The notes beneath the pieces were generated by a model. The model made no database searches. It was not told the DNA's origin and saw only the letters and a program-made list of their open reading frames with translations. The position numbers and the translations under genes were made by a program. Source: Rhizobium sp. Root1212 (lineage in GTDB: Bacteria > Pseudomonadota > Alphaproteobacteria > Rhizobiales > Rhizobiaceae). From it: a stretch of 64,000 nucleotides of DNA. The stretch's first letter is position 1. Each line of letters starts with the position of its first letter. Shown piece after piece: positions 53,535-64,000 of the stretch. Location of the stretch: assembly GCF_001424985.1 (NCBI RefSeq), contig NZ_LMDA01000001.1, positions 372,001 through 436,000 of the forward strand, written 5' to 3'.

Positions 53535-53936
53535 ATGCTTCCATCCGACCCGAAACCCGCAAGCGAGCCATCGAAGCTTGCCGGACAGCCACCGAACGCC
53601 CCCCGCCCCGCCAATTCCGTTCTCACCATGAAGCTTCTGGAACTGGAACTGTCGCTCGATGGCTATGCGGCCGGCCGGGACGGTTTCAGCACCCATGTGG
53701 CGACGGCGGTTTCGGCGATCGGCGGCGAGCTTCTGTTCGAACTGCCGGCCTCGGGCCTGATCACCAATTGCGAGCGCATCGCCGTCCTGCGGCTGCCGCG
53801 GGAGGGTGCGGCGAACACCGTCTTTGCCTGCCTCGAACCCGGCGGCACCACCATCCGCATCGAACGCCCGACAGAAGAGACCGCCTGCCTGCAAAGCTTT
53901 GCCGGCGCCTTCGTCGATGTATTGCGGCGTATTTGA
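53535..53936 (+). CDS. Hypothetical protein (133 aa)
   Basis: Ribosome site GGGAGAAG lies before the ATG. N-terminal 30 residues are Pro-rich and disordered; the rest is alpha/beta (LLELELSLDGYAAGRDGFSTHVATAVSAIGGELLFELPAS). It ends with RPTEETACLQSFAGAFVDVLRRI. I do not recognise a family. Long upstream open frame is a shadow of the DUF1499 gene. Confidence 0.6.
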   Translation: MLPSDPKPASEPSKLAGQPPNAPRPANSVLTMKLLELELSLDGYAAGRDGFSTHVATAVSAIGGELLFELPASGLITNCERIAVLRLPREGAANTVFACLEPGGTTIRIERPTEETACLQSFAGAFVDVLRRI

Positions 53937-54081
53937 TTGTTGAATTAACGCCTGTTTCGTCAAGCCCTTGATTGCACAGGGGTTGAACGATAGTTTTCGG
54001 GCATGGGCCGCGCGAAGGCGGCTTTGCGTGCCGCCGCTGTTTCAGGCTTGCGGTCGCGAATATGCGGCTTCGGAGTTAGCG

Positions 54082-54339
54082 ATGCGCGCTTGCCAGATTA
54101 CAACGATTGCCGTCCTTGCCGCCCTTCTCGGCGGCTGCCAGACGATGACGCCGGAAGAGCGGCGCGCCAACGACGAGAATACCTGCCTTTCCTACGGTTT
54201 CCGCCGCGGCACCGACAGCTTCGCCACCTGCCTGCAGCGCATCGATCTCGACCGCAGCGCCGAGCGCCGCGCCTTTCGCTATGGCGGCTATGACGACGGC
54301 CCCTGGGGTTGGAACGGGTCGGTCGTCGTCTACCGATAA
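54082..54339 (+). CDS. Small lipoprotein
   Basis: 85 residues with signal peptide and lipobox (LAALLGGCQTMTPEERRA). The mature part has DENTCLSYGFRRGTDSFATCLQRIDLDR, where two Cys may pair, and ends WGWNGSVVVYR. Typical of short envelope lipoproteins in Rhizobiales. Start ATG 54082 is placed by the signal peptide. Confidence 0.75.
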   Translation: MRACQITTIAVLAALLGGCQTMTPEERRANDENTCLSYGFRRGTDSFATCLQRIDLDRSAERRAFRYGGYDDGPWGWNGSVVVYR

Positions 54340-54534
54340 ATGTTTCTCGTCGCGGCAAAGCCAGTCTCGTAACGGGCCGTTTCCGGGTCGTTTGTTTTCC
54401 GAATCGGGCGCCTGCGCCGCGCGCTTTGCTTTCCTGTCGTCTTGTCCGGCGTAAAATCGGCTCTACAATCGGCCGCATCTTCTCTTTTCATAGATTTTCA
54501 CGCACCGCATTTTTGAACCGTTCGAGGGAGTGTC

Positions 54535-55383
54535 ATGAAACTAAGTGCCCTGACGAAACTCGCCTGCGCCTTCTTCCTCCTTTTCGCGATCCCGGCCTTC
54601 GCCGCCGAACGCTGGGAGCTGTTGCCCGACCCAGCACCGCTGCCGAAGGCGGAAAAGACGGGCAAGGCGCCTGTCAACGGCATCGAGCTTTATTACGCCG
54701 TCTATGGTTCCGGTCCGCCGGTGCTGCTCATCCATGGCGGGCTTGGCTATGCCGATATCTGGTCGAGCCAGATCGCCGATCTTTCCAAGGATCACACCGT
54801 CATCGTCGCCGACAGCCGCGGCCACGGACGCTCGACCCGCAATGCCGAGCCCTACAGCTATGACCTAATGTCGTCGGATTATCTGGCGCTGCTCGATTAT
54901 CTGAAGCTCGACAAGGTGGCGCTGGTCGGCTGGAGCGACGGCGGCATCATGGGTCTCGATATCGCCATCCATCATCCGGAGCGGCTGACCAAGCTCTTCG
55001 CGCAGGCCGCCAATTCCAAGGTCGACGGCGTCATTCCGACGGTGATGGAGAACAAGACCTTTGCCGGCTATATCGAGAAAGCAGGCAAGGTTTATGAAAA
55101 GATTTCCCCCACGCCGACCGAATATAATGCCTTCGTCGAGCAGATCGGCGCCATGTGGGCGAGCCAGCCCAACTGGAGCGACGACGACCTGAAGAAGATC
55201 ACCACCCCGACCGCCATCGTGCTCGGAGACCATGACGAGGCCATCAGCCGCGAGCACACGGATTATCTCGCCAAGACCATACCGGGCGCGGAACTGGTGA
55301 TCCTCAAGGACGCCAGCCACTTCGCCATGCTGCAGGACCCGGAAGGGTACAACAAGGCAGTGCGGGATTTCATCGATAAGTGA
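54535..55383 (+). CDS. Exported alpha/beta hydrolase
   Basis: 282 residues. Signal peptide 1-22 (AFFLLFAIPAFAAE). Alpha/beta fold with oxyanion HGGLGYADIWS, nucleophile elbow GWSDGG (Ser), catalytic Asp in GDHDEAIS and His in DASHFAML. Lipid or ester substrate unknown; periplasmic. GAGGGAG nine bases before the ATG. Convergent with ppdK. Confidence 0.87.
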   Translation: MKLSALTKLACAFFLLFAIPAFAAERWELLPDPAPLPKAEKTGKAPVNGIELYYAVYGSGPPVLLIHGGLGYADIWSSQIADLSKDHTVIVADSRGHGRSTRNAEPYSYDLMSSDYLALLDYLKLDKVALVGWSDGGIMGLDIAIHHPERLTKLFAQAANSKVDGVIPTVMENKTFAGYIEKAGKVYEKISPTPTEYNAFVEQIGAMWASQPNWSDDDLKKITTPTAIVLGDHDEAISREHTDYLAKTIPGAELVILKDASHFAMLQDPEGYNKAVRDFIDK

Positions 55384-55393
55384 GGCGGTTGCC

Positions 55394-55427
55394 GCCTTCC
55401 TCTTCTTCTCGTGGAGAAGAGGAAGGC
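55394..55427. terminator. Hairpin between alpha/beta hydrolase and ppdK
   Basis: GCCTTCC...GGAAGGC, with CTCTTCTTCTC paired to GAGAAGAG, in the gap between the two convergent genes. It lacks a clear T-tract, so it is only a candidate end of both transcripts. Confidence 0.5.
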
Positions 55428-55469
55428 AAATCGCACCGTTTCTGAAGCTGGCAGGCTAAGCTCTGAAAC

Positions 55470-58136
<2,667 letters not shown>

Positions 58137-58208
58137 CAGCAGTCCCCTCCACTTGATCGTCAGAGACTACAGCATGTGCATCCCGTTGAAAATGTGGCCG
58201 GAACGATA

Positions 58209-58229
58209 TTTTGTTGCGTCGCAACAAAA
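58209..58229. promoter_or_regulatory. 21-bp palindrome upstream of ppdK
   Basis: TTTTGTTGCG and CGCAACAAAA around a single T, 73 bases before the ppdK start and nine bases past the TetR stop. Its core TGCGTCGCA fits the TGC-RNY-GCA pattern reported for PhaR/AniA, the PHB regulator of rhizobia, as I recall it. Confidence 0.55.
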
Positions 58230-58237
58230 GGTCGCAC

Positions 58238-58849
58238 TTATGAACGATGCGGCGTCGTCTTAGCGAGCAGCCTGACGCCCTCGGCCACGTCTTCCGGCTC
58301 CACGTCACCAATGATAGCGGACTGGACGACGAAGCCGAGCAGCAGGGAAAGCAGGGTCTTGGCGAGATTCTGGCCGGCAGGACCGGCCTCGCCGGGAAAG
58401 TGCCCGCCCCAGCGGTTGAGCGCGACCGCAAGATCGTCGCGGAAATCGATGTAGAAGCTGCGCATGGTGGCGCGCAGGCGCTCGTTGCGCTGGGCCTCGC
58501 TCCAGCCGAGCAGCGCGATGCGCTTCAGATCGTAATGTTCGCGGGCAGTGAAGCCATCGATGTTGGATGTGAGGACAAGCAGAAGTTCGGCGGGGTTCCG
58601 GGCAGGTTCCGCATGGAGAAGCGGGCCGACCAGCGCCCGCAGCGAGGCGAGCGATGCCGTCACCGCCGCGACGATCAGGTCGTCCTTGCTGGCGAAATAG
58701 GAATAGACAGCGCCGGCGGAAAGGCCCGAAGCGCGGATGATGTCATCCATCGTCGTCGCCTGCAGCCCCTCCTTCTGGAAGCAGATCCAGGCGGCTTCGA
58801 GGATCTGGGCCTGTCGGGCGGCGCGCTTTTCATCTGAAATCTTCGGCAT
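58238..58849 (-). CDS. TetR-family regulator
   Basis: 203 residues. Helix-turn-helix TTMDDIIRASGLSAGAVYSYFASKDDLI; the ligand domain follows. The ATG at 58849 is preferred over a TTG three codons before. Divergent from the MBL-fold lactonase-like gene with two palindromes in the gap, so it likely represses that gene and itself. Ligand unknown. Confidence 0.88.
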   Translation of the reverse strand: MPKISDEKRAARQAQILEAAWICFQKEGLQATTMDDIIRASGLSAGAVYSYFASKDDLIVAAVTASLASLRALVGPLLHAEPARNPAELLLVLTSNIDGFTAREHYDLKRIALLGWSEAQRNERLRATMRSFYIDFRDDLAVALNRWGGHFPGEAGPAGQNLAKTLLSLLLGFVVQSAIIGDVEPEDVAEGVRLLAKTTPHRS

Positions 58850-58865
58850 GACCAACAAATAAAAC

Positions 58866-58919
58866 GAACGATCGTTCTTTACAAGAAACTTCTCATGGAA
58901 TAAAAAAGAATGAACGTTC
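58866..58919. promoter_or_regulatory. Two TetR operator candidates
   Basis: GAACGATCGTTC (58866-58877) and GAACGTTC (58912-58919) are both palindromes with the same GAACG half, in the 89-bp divergent gap. The second lies just before the ribosome site of the MBL-fold gene. Confidence 0.72.
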
Positions 58920-58938
58920 TCTTTTTTTGGAGGCAGCG

Positions 58939-59775
58939 ATGATCAGGGTCACAGCAATCGAAACCGGCAAGGCGCGGATGAAGATGGCGCAGCGCACGGC
59001 GCGGCAGGGCCGTGGACCGCTGGGCCGCAAGATCGATATCTTCACCGATCATCAATGGGTGGAGCCGCTGCCGATCCTCTGCTTCCTCATCGAGCACTCG
59101 GAGGGGCGTTTCCTGATCGATACGGGCGACACGTGGCGCAATTCGGTGCCGGGTTATCTGCCGGGCTGGAACCCATTTTACAAGCAGGTGCAGATCCGGG
59201 TTGCGCCGCATGAGGAGATCGGGCCGCGGCTGATGGCCATGGGGATCGATCCTTCAGAGATCGGCACCGTCATCCTCACCCATTTCCACCACGATCATAC
59301 CGGCGGGCTTGATCATTTTCCCCATAGCCGGATCATTGGGCCGAAGGCGAATTTCGCTGTTTCCACCGGCCTGCGCGGCATGATGATGGGCTGCCTGCCG
59401 CAGCGCTGGCCGATCTGGCTGAAACCGGAACTGGTCGAGATGGATGGCCCGGCCATCGGCCCCTTTCACGCTTCGCATGCAATCACCAAGGACGGTCGCA
59501 TCGCGCTGGTGCCGACGCCCGGCCATGTCGCGGGACATGTCTCGGTGATCGTGCGCGATGACGGCGTGACTTATTTTCTGGCGGGGGATGCGACCTATTC
59601 GCAGCCCAATCTGCTCGCCGGCAAGACCGACGGCGTCACCAACGATGCGATGACGGCGGCGGCGACGCTGAAGGCAATCCGGCAGTTTGCCGGCCAGCAG
59701 CCGACGATTCTTTTGCCAACGCATGACCCGGACGGGCCGCGGCGACTGGCGGAGCGGGAGGTGATGGTAGTTTGA
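58939..59775 (+). CDS. AHL-lactonase-like metallo-beta-lactamase fold hydrolase
   Basis: 278 residues from an ATG five bases after GGAGG. The HxHxDH motif is LTHFHHDHTGGL; then GHVAGHVS, AGDATYSQPN and LPTHDPDG. In AiiA lactonase the bridging Asp and the catalytic Tyr stand three apart (DxxY); DATY here keeps this. The family covers N-acyl-homoserine lactonases and related lactone or ester hydrolases, so activity is an inference. Divergently controlled by a TetR protein. Confidence 0.8.
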   Translation: MIRVTAIETGKARMKMAQRTARQGRGPLGRKIDIFTDHQWVEPLPILCFLIEHSEGRFLIDTGDTWRNSVPGYLPGWNPFYKQVQIRVAPHEEIGPRLMAMGIDPSEIGTVILTHFHHDHTGGLDHFPHSRIIGPKANFAVSTGLRGMMMGCLPQRWPIWLKPELVEMDGPAIGPFHASHAITKDGRIALVPTPGHVAGHVSVIVRDDGVTYFLAGDATYSQPNLLAGKTDGVTNDAMTAAATLKAIRQFAGQQPTILLPTHDPDGPRRLAEREVMVV

Positions 59776-59801
59776 GGAAGTAGACGAGCCGCTCTCGGTC
59801 G

Positions 59802-59913
59802 CCCCCTCTCCCCGCCTGCGGGGAGAGGGGCAAAGCTTCATCCTTCAGGCACTACGACATTGCCCCTCATCCGCCCTTCGCGCACCTTCTCCCCGCAGGC
59901 GGGGAGAAGGGAC
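59802..59913. repeat. RIME-like palindromic intergenic element
   Basis: CCCCCTCTCCCCGCCTGCGGGGAGAGGGG on the left and CCCCTCATCCGCCCTTCGCG, CTTCTCCCCGCAGGCGGGGAGAAGG on the right: the same blocks as at 3.6, 38.5 and 42.4 kb, in the other order. It lies between the convergent lactonase-like and 48-residue genes. Confidence 0.88.
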
Positions 59914-59961
59914 AAGTGGCGATGCCGGTATCCTTCTCGCAATCGGAATGCAGAGGACCGA

Positions 59962-60108
59962 TCAATTCTCCTGAATCGACAGCCCGTTCTTGTCCACCTG
60001 GATTTCGACACCGTCAGGCTTCTTTTCCTGCTGATAGGCGTAATAGGAGAAGCCGGCGACGACAACGATGAGGGCGCCGATGATCATGTAGAGGGCATTT
60101 CTGTTCAA
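59962..60108 (-). CDS. 48-residue single-helix membrane protein
   Basis: TTG start with AAGGAA seven bases upstream. Residues 7-24 are a membrane helix (YMIIGALIVVVAGFSYYAY), then a short charged tail with QQEKKPDGVEIQVDKNGLSIQEN. The GVEIxxDxxGxSIQ tail is a pattern I know from small rhizobial proteins of unknown role. It ends a 68-base gap after smc, reading the same way, so it may be in the smc transcript. Confidence 0.75.
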   Translation of the reverse strand: MNRNALYMIIGALIVVVAGFSYYAYQQEKKPDGVEIQVDKNGLSIQEN

Positions 60109-60175
60109 TGGGAATTTCCTTGCAATATTGACGGGTTACGGAGCCGTAACGGTCTGATCGCAAATTTGTTCCCGC

Positions 60176-63100
60176 TCAGCCCACTTCCCGCAATTGCTCG
60201 GCCGTCTGCAGGTCGACGGAGACGAGCTGGGAGACCCCCTGCTCGGCCATGGTGACGCCGAAAAGGCGGTTCATGCGGGCCATGGTGATGGGATTGTGGG
60301 TGATGATGACGAAGCGCGTTTCGGTCGAAGCCGCCATTTCGTCCATCAGGTTGCAGTAGCGTTCGACATTGTGGTCGTCGAGCGGGGCGTCCACCTCGTC
60401 CAGCACGCAGATCGGCGCCGGATTGGTGAGGAACACGGCGAAGATCAGCGCCATCGCCGTCAGCGCCTGCTCGCCGCCCGAAAGCAGCGTCATGGTCTGC
60501 GGCTTCTTGCCCGGCGGACGCGCGAGGATTTCGAGGCCGGCATCGAGCGGGTCTTCGCTTTCGATCAGCTGCAATTCCGCCGTGCCGCCGCCGAAGAGAT
60601 GGGTGAACAGCCGCTGGAACTGGGCGTTGACCACGTCGAAGGCGGCGAGAAGCCGTTCGCGGCCTTCGCGGTTCAGGCTCTGGATGGCCGAGCGCAGCTT
60701 GCGGATCGCGTCGATGACATCCTCGCGCTCCTTCAGCATCGCTTCGAGCTTGTCGGAAAGCTCCTTCTGCTCTTCCTCGGCGCGCAGATTGACTGCGCCC
60801 AGCCGTTCGCGCTCGATCTTCAGCCGCTCCAGCTCGCGCTCGATATTTCTGATATCCGGCAGCGCCGCATCGACGGCAAGGCCGGTGAGCCGCATCACCT
60901 CATGCGGGGCGCAGGAGAGCGCTTCACGGATGCGGGCCTCGATCTCGACGCGCTTTTCGCGGTTAGACACCAGCCGTTCTTCGGCGCGGCCGCGTTTTTC
61001 GCGGATTTCGGCGAGTTCCGAAAGGGCGGTCGCGGCATGCTGGTCGGCTTCCCGCTGGCGGTTTTCGGCGATGGCGAGCGCATCGGCGGCATCCCGCCGC
61101 TGGGCTTCGGCCTTGCTGAGTTCGTTCATCAAGGCGCGGCGCTTGTCGTCGAAGGCGTCGGGGGCGTCGTTCAGCTCCTCGGCTTCCTCGCGGGCTTCGG
61201 CCTCGCGGTCGCGCAGGGTCTCGATATGCTCTTCGGCGCTCTCTGCCCGGTCAGCCCAGGTCTGGCGTTCACTTGTGATGGCCGTGAGGCGGCGCTGGCG
61301 GGATTCGGTTTCGCGGGCAAGGCCGTCATGGATCGAGCGGGCCTCGACCACGGCGGCGCGATCGAGCGTGACGGTTGCCATCTGGTGCGAGACGCGCTGT
61401 TCGAGGTCGCCGAGATCGGCGAGATCATCCAGCGCCGCCCTGCCCTCTTCCATCTGGGCGGCAAGCTCTTCGCTCTGCAGTTCCAGCTGGCTTTTGGTTT
61501 CCGCGAGGACGGCGCGGCGGCGCACGAGATCGCCGGAGGCGCGCTCGGCGGCGGTCAGAGCCTCGCGGGCCTCGGCAAGCTTGCGGGCCACGAGGCGCTG
61601 TTCGTCGCGGGAGAGCCGCAGACGTTCGTCCTCGGCGCGGATGCGGGCGGCGGCGGCGGCGAGGTCGGCTTCGCGGGCATCGAGCAGGTCGCGGGCGGTT
61701 TCTGCCTCTTCTTCCAGTTCTTCCAGCCGGTTTTTCTGGGCGAGCCTGAGCGCAGCGGCGCTCGGGGCATCGGCACCGGTGACATGGCCATCCCAGCGCC
61801 AGATTGCGCCGTCCGATGTGACAAGCCGCTGGCCGGGCTTCAGGTCCTGTTGCAGGCGTTCGGCGCTGGTTGCATCGGTTACGATGCCGATCTGGCGCAG
61901 ACCGCGGGCGAGTTCCGCCGGAGCCTTTACGTGCGCGGAGAGCGGCTGCACGCCATCCGGCAGGGCCGGATCGAGGCCGAGATCGCCGGGCATGCGCCAA
62001 TGGGCGGGGGCTGCGGGATCGAGCGGCGAATCGAGATCGTCGCCCAGGGCGGCACCAAGGGCGGTTTCAAAGCCGCGATCGACGATCATGTCTTCCACGA
62101 CCGGCGGGGCCGTGCCCTGCTGGCGCGAGGCTTCCAGCATGCGGCGGATGGTGCGGGCTTCGGTCTCGATGCCGTTCAGGTTGGATCGCGCCATATCGAC
62201 CGGCGGGCGGGCGGCGACTTCGGCGGCACGGGCTTCGGAGAGGGCCATCTCGATTTCGGCGATGATGGCTTCCGCAGCTTCCAGCGCCACTTCGGCGGCC
62301 TCGACCTCCTCGCGCTTCTGCTCCGGGTCCGGCAGGGCGGAAATCTGGCTGTCGAGCGCATCGAGATCGCGGGCCTGATCGGCAAGCTGACGGGCAAGGC
62401 GCATCTGGCGGTCGGAGAGATCGCGGATGGTCTTTTCCAGCTGGTTGCGCGTCGCCATCGCTTCGGCGCGTTCGGCGGTCAAAACGCCGAGTGCGCGTTC
62501 GCTCTCCGCCAGCCGGTCGCTGGCATGGGCAAGGCGTTCGCGGGCTTCCTCGGCGCGTTCGCCGGCTTCGCCAAGAATGTCGCGGATTTCGGTTTCTTCG
62601 GCATCGAGGCGGGCGAGGATGCCGGCATTGTCGGCGATCAGGCGTTCCTCGCGGCGGATATCTTCGGTGAGTTGGGCAAGACGGCGCTGCAATTCGTCGC
62701 GGCGGCGCAGGATGCGGCTGGCATCTTCTTCCAGCTGCGATTTGGCGATCTGCAGGCGCTGCAGGGCGGCGGCGGCACGGGCTTCGGCTTCGCGCAGTTC
62801 CGGCAGCTTCAGGCTAGCAACGGCCTGGTTCTTGGCCGCTTCCATCTGCCGCTGCGCCTTCTCGGCGACATCAGAGGTGATCTGGTTCAGCTGGCTGTCG
62901 GCCTCGCCTTCGGCCTCCTTGGCCTGCACCCAGCGGATATGGAACAGCATCGCCTCATGGCGGCGGATGTCGGCGGAAAGCATCTTGAAGCGGTTTGCCT
63001 GGCGCGATTGGCGCTTCAGGCTTTCGATCTGGCTTTCGAGCTGCGAGGTGACGTCGTCGAGGCGTTCGAGATTGGTTTCGGCGCCGCGCAGGCGCAGTTC

Positions 63101-63640
63101 CGCCTCGTGGCGGCGGGAGTGCAGGCCGGAAATGCCGGCGGCTTCTTCCAGCAATTGCCGGCGGGCCTGCGGCTTGGCGGCGATCAGCTCGCCGATACGC
63201 CCCTGCCCCACCATTGACGGCGAACGCGCGCCGGTGGAAGCATCGGCGAACAGCAGCTGCACATCCTTGGCGCGGGCTTCCTTGCCGTTGATGCGGTAGA
63301 CGGAGCCGTTTTCGCGCTCGATGCGGCGGGTGACCTGGATTTCGTCGCTGTCGTTGAAGGCGGCGGGCGCTGTGCGGTCGGAATTGTCGAGATAGAGGCC
63401 GACTTCGGCGGTGTTGCGGGCCGGACGGTTTCCCGAGCCGGAGAAGATCACGTCGTCCATGCCGGACGCGCGCATGTTCTTGTAGGAGTTTTCCCCCATC
63501 ACCCAGCGCAGGGCTTCGACAAGATTGGACTTGCCGCAGCCGTTCGGACCGACAACGCCGGTGAGGCCCCGTTCGATGACGAATTCGGAGGGCTCGACGA
63601 AGGACTTGAAGCCGAGCAGGCGGAGCTTGGTGAATTTCAT
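60176..63640 (-). CDS. smc: Chromosome segregation protein SMC
   Basis: 1154 residues. N-terminal KLRLLGFKSFVEPSEFVI with Walker A GPNGCGKSNLVEALRWVMGENS; long coiled coil (about 170-500 and 660-1000) with a hinge between (about 510-650, including the DLDSPLDPAAPAHW part); C-terminal signature LLSGGEQALTAMAL and Walker B CVLDEVDAPLDDHN. It organises and segregates the chromosome. GGAGC before the ATG. The single smc of the genome is normally essential or near it. Confidence 0.97.
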   Translation of the reverse strand: MKFTKLRLLGFKSFVEPSEFVIERGLTGVVGPNGCGKSNLVEALRWVMGENSYKNMRASGMDDVIFSGSGNRPARNTAEVGLYLDNSDRTAPAAFNDSDEIQVTRRIERENGSVYRINGKEARAKDVQLLFADASTGARSPSMVGQGRIGELIAAKPQARRQLLEEAAGISGLHSRRHEAELRLRGAETNLERLDDVTSQLESQIESLKRQSRQANRFKMLSADIRRHEAMLFHIRWVQAKEAEGEADSQLNQITSDVAEKAQRQMEAAKNQAVASLKLPELREAEARAAAALQRLQIAKSQLEEDASRILRRRDELQRRLAQLTEDIRREERLIADNAGILARLDAEETEIRDILGEAGERAEEARERLAHASDRLAESERALGVLTAERAEAMATRNQLEKTIRDLSDRQMRLARQLADQARDLDALDSQISALPDPEQKREEVEAAEVALEAAEAIIAEIEMALSEARAAEVAARPPVDMARSNLNGIETEARTIRRMLEASRQQGTAPPVVEDMIVDRGFETALGAALGDDLDSPLDPAAPAHWRMPGDLGLDPALPDGVQPLSAHVKAPAELARGLRQIGIVTDATSAERLQQDLKPGQRLVTSDGAIWRWDGHVTGADAPSAAALRLAQKNRLEELEEEAETARDLLDAREADLAAAAARIRAEDERLRLSRDEQRLVARKLAEAREALTAAERASGDLVRRRAVLAETKSQLELQSEELAAQMEEGRAALDDLADLGDLEQRVSHQMATVTLDRAAVVEARSIHDGLARETESRQRRLTAITSERQTWADRAESAEEHIETLRDREAEAREEAEELNDAPDAFDDKRRALMNELSKAEAQRRDAADALAIAENRQREADQHAATALSELAEIREKRGRAEERLVSNREKRVEIEARIREALSCAPHEVMRLTGLAVDAALPDIRNIERELERLKIERERLGAVNLRAEEEQKELSDKLEAMLKEREDVIDAIRKLRSAIQSLNREGRERLLAAFDVVNAQFQRLFTHLFGGGTAELQLIESEDPLDAGLEILARPPGKKPQTMTLLSGGEQALTAMALIFAVFLTNPAPICVLDEVDAPLDDHNVERYCNLMDEMAASTETRFVIITHNPITMARMNRLFGVTMAEQGVSQLVSVDLQTAEQLREVG

Positions 63641-63680
63641 GGGGTGGGCTCCGTCGACGGTGCGGAGTGTGAGGCGGGCT

Positions 63681-63802
63681 TACCCCCCTCTGTCAGCTTC
63701 GCTGACATCTCCCCCTCAAGGGGGGAGATGGGGAGCAAGAGGCTAACCCCAACCAATCTCCCCCCTTGAGGGGGAGATGTCACGAAGTGACAGAGGGGGG
63801 TA
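63681..63802. repeat. Long inverted repeat (REP-like)
   Basis: Outer arms TACCCCCCTCTGTCA (63681-63695) and TGACAGAGGGGGGTA (63788-63802). Inside, ACATCTCCCCCTCAAGGGGGGAGAT and ATCTCCCCCCTTGAGGGGGAGATGT form inner hairpins. The whole ~120-base element can fold into a cruciform. It is unlike the RIME-like copies. Between smc and the endonuclease-like gene. Confidence 0.88.
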
Positions 63803-63818
63803 TCTCTCCCCAAACTCC

Positions 63819-64000
63819 TCATCGTCCCATCTCCACCACACGAGCGATATGTGAGCAGACCCCATCAATGTCTTTCAGCACGTCATCATTCCAGAAACGC
63901 ATTACCGTCCAACCGAGTGCCGTCAACTCCTCGTCGCGAGAGCGATCATGGCGTATCTGCTTGTCGTCTCCGTGACCGGAACCATCGAGTTCCACGATAA
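63819..64000 (-). CDS. DUF559 endonuclease-like protein, C-terminal end (right-truncated)
   Basis: Minus-strand frame with stop at 63819-63821, open to the window edge. The visible 60 residues (VELDGSGHGDDKQIRHDRSRDEELTALGWTVMRFWNDDVLKDID) match the end of DUF559, a Vsr-like nuclease fold; the conserved GW..RFWNDDV motif is clear. N-terminal part lies outside. Confidence 0.8.
   Translation of the reverse strand, partial: IVELDGSGHGDDKQIRHDRSRDEELTALGWTVMRFWNDDVLKDIDGVCSHIARVVEMGR

Noticed and set aside
60194-63217. A 1007-codon open frame antisense to smc
   Set aside because: It runs through the coding strand of smc, whose motifs are all present. High GC makes long antisense frames common; its protein is Gly/Leu/Phe-biased with no domain.

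Overview
The window is chromosomal DNA from an alphaproteobacterium, almost certainly a Rhizobiaceae member (Rhizobium/Sinorhizobium/Shinella/Agrobacterium group). The evidence is high GC, a betI-betC-betB-betA cluster with choline sulfatase, an APS-type cysH-cysD-cysN operon next to it, a rhizobial-type AnsA asparaginase, a Tat-targeted beta-helix protein of a Rhizobiales family, and several RIME/REP-like palindromic repeats. Nothing looks like a plasmid origin, phage, insertion sequence or CRISPR array. Names rest on recognised motifs and family resemblance; no database search was run.

Layout. 0-6.9 kb: end of a zinc alcohol dehydrogenase, a small tyrosine phosphatase, a dehalogenase/trans-aconitate methyltransferase pair, ChaC, a LysR/MFS divergent pair and an aldo-keto reductase. 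7-17 kb: a small conserved protein, a DUF922 putative protease, a diguanylate cyclase, a class III nucleotide cyclase with a TPR tail, an MFS carrier, LysR, DUF2267 and a HerA-like ATPase (DUF853). 17-21.5 kb: a LuxR-type regulator with intact acyl-homoserine-lactone contacts but no synthase, a 710-residue RTX-type secreted protein, and the ohr/ohrR peroxide pair. 21.6-29.7 kb: a membrane histidine kinase with a FixL-like PAS plus a single-domain response regulator, an L,D-transpeptidase, a PAS-GAF-GGDEF-EAL protein, a beta-helix protein and a GST. 29.9-30.7 kb: a lower-GC Fic module. 30.7-38.4 kb: LysR, AnsA, a tiny 24-codon gene with its own terminator, a quinone oxidoreductase, DUF1344, an EAL-CBS-GGDEF protein, HdeD, and an EamA/GFA pair.

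38.7-49 kb is the metabolic core. betICBA converts choline-O-sulfate and choline to glycine betaine, with a perfect BetI-type operator in front. cysHDN activates and reduces sulfate. Between them, on the opposite strand, sits an RTX protein whose first ~150 residues resemble the hemophore HasA; a TGA-N9-TCA box of the kind used by the iron regulator RirA lies in its upstream region. 49.2-64 kb: tRNA-Pro, two paralogous lipoproteins, tRNA-Gln, a cupin, two metallo-beta-lactamase-fold hydrolases (one with AHL-lactonase-like residues, divergent from a TetR repressor), DUF1499, an alpha/beta hydrolase, ppdK, a 48-residue membrane protein missed by length cut-offs, smc, and the C-terminal end of a DUF559 endonuclease-like gene running off the right edge.

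The most interesting signals are the HasA-like/RTX protein with its possible iron box, the LuxR solo next to an unusual ladder-repeat RTX protein with a 23-bp palindrome nearby, the Fic pair, the self-contained 24-codon gene, and the 21-bp palindrome in front of ppdK.
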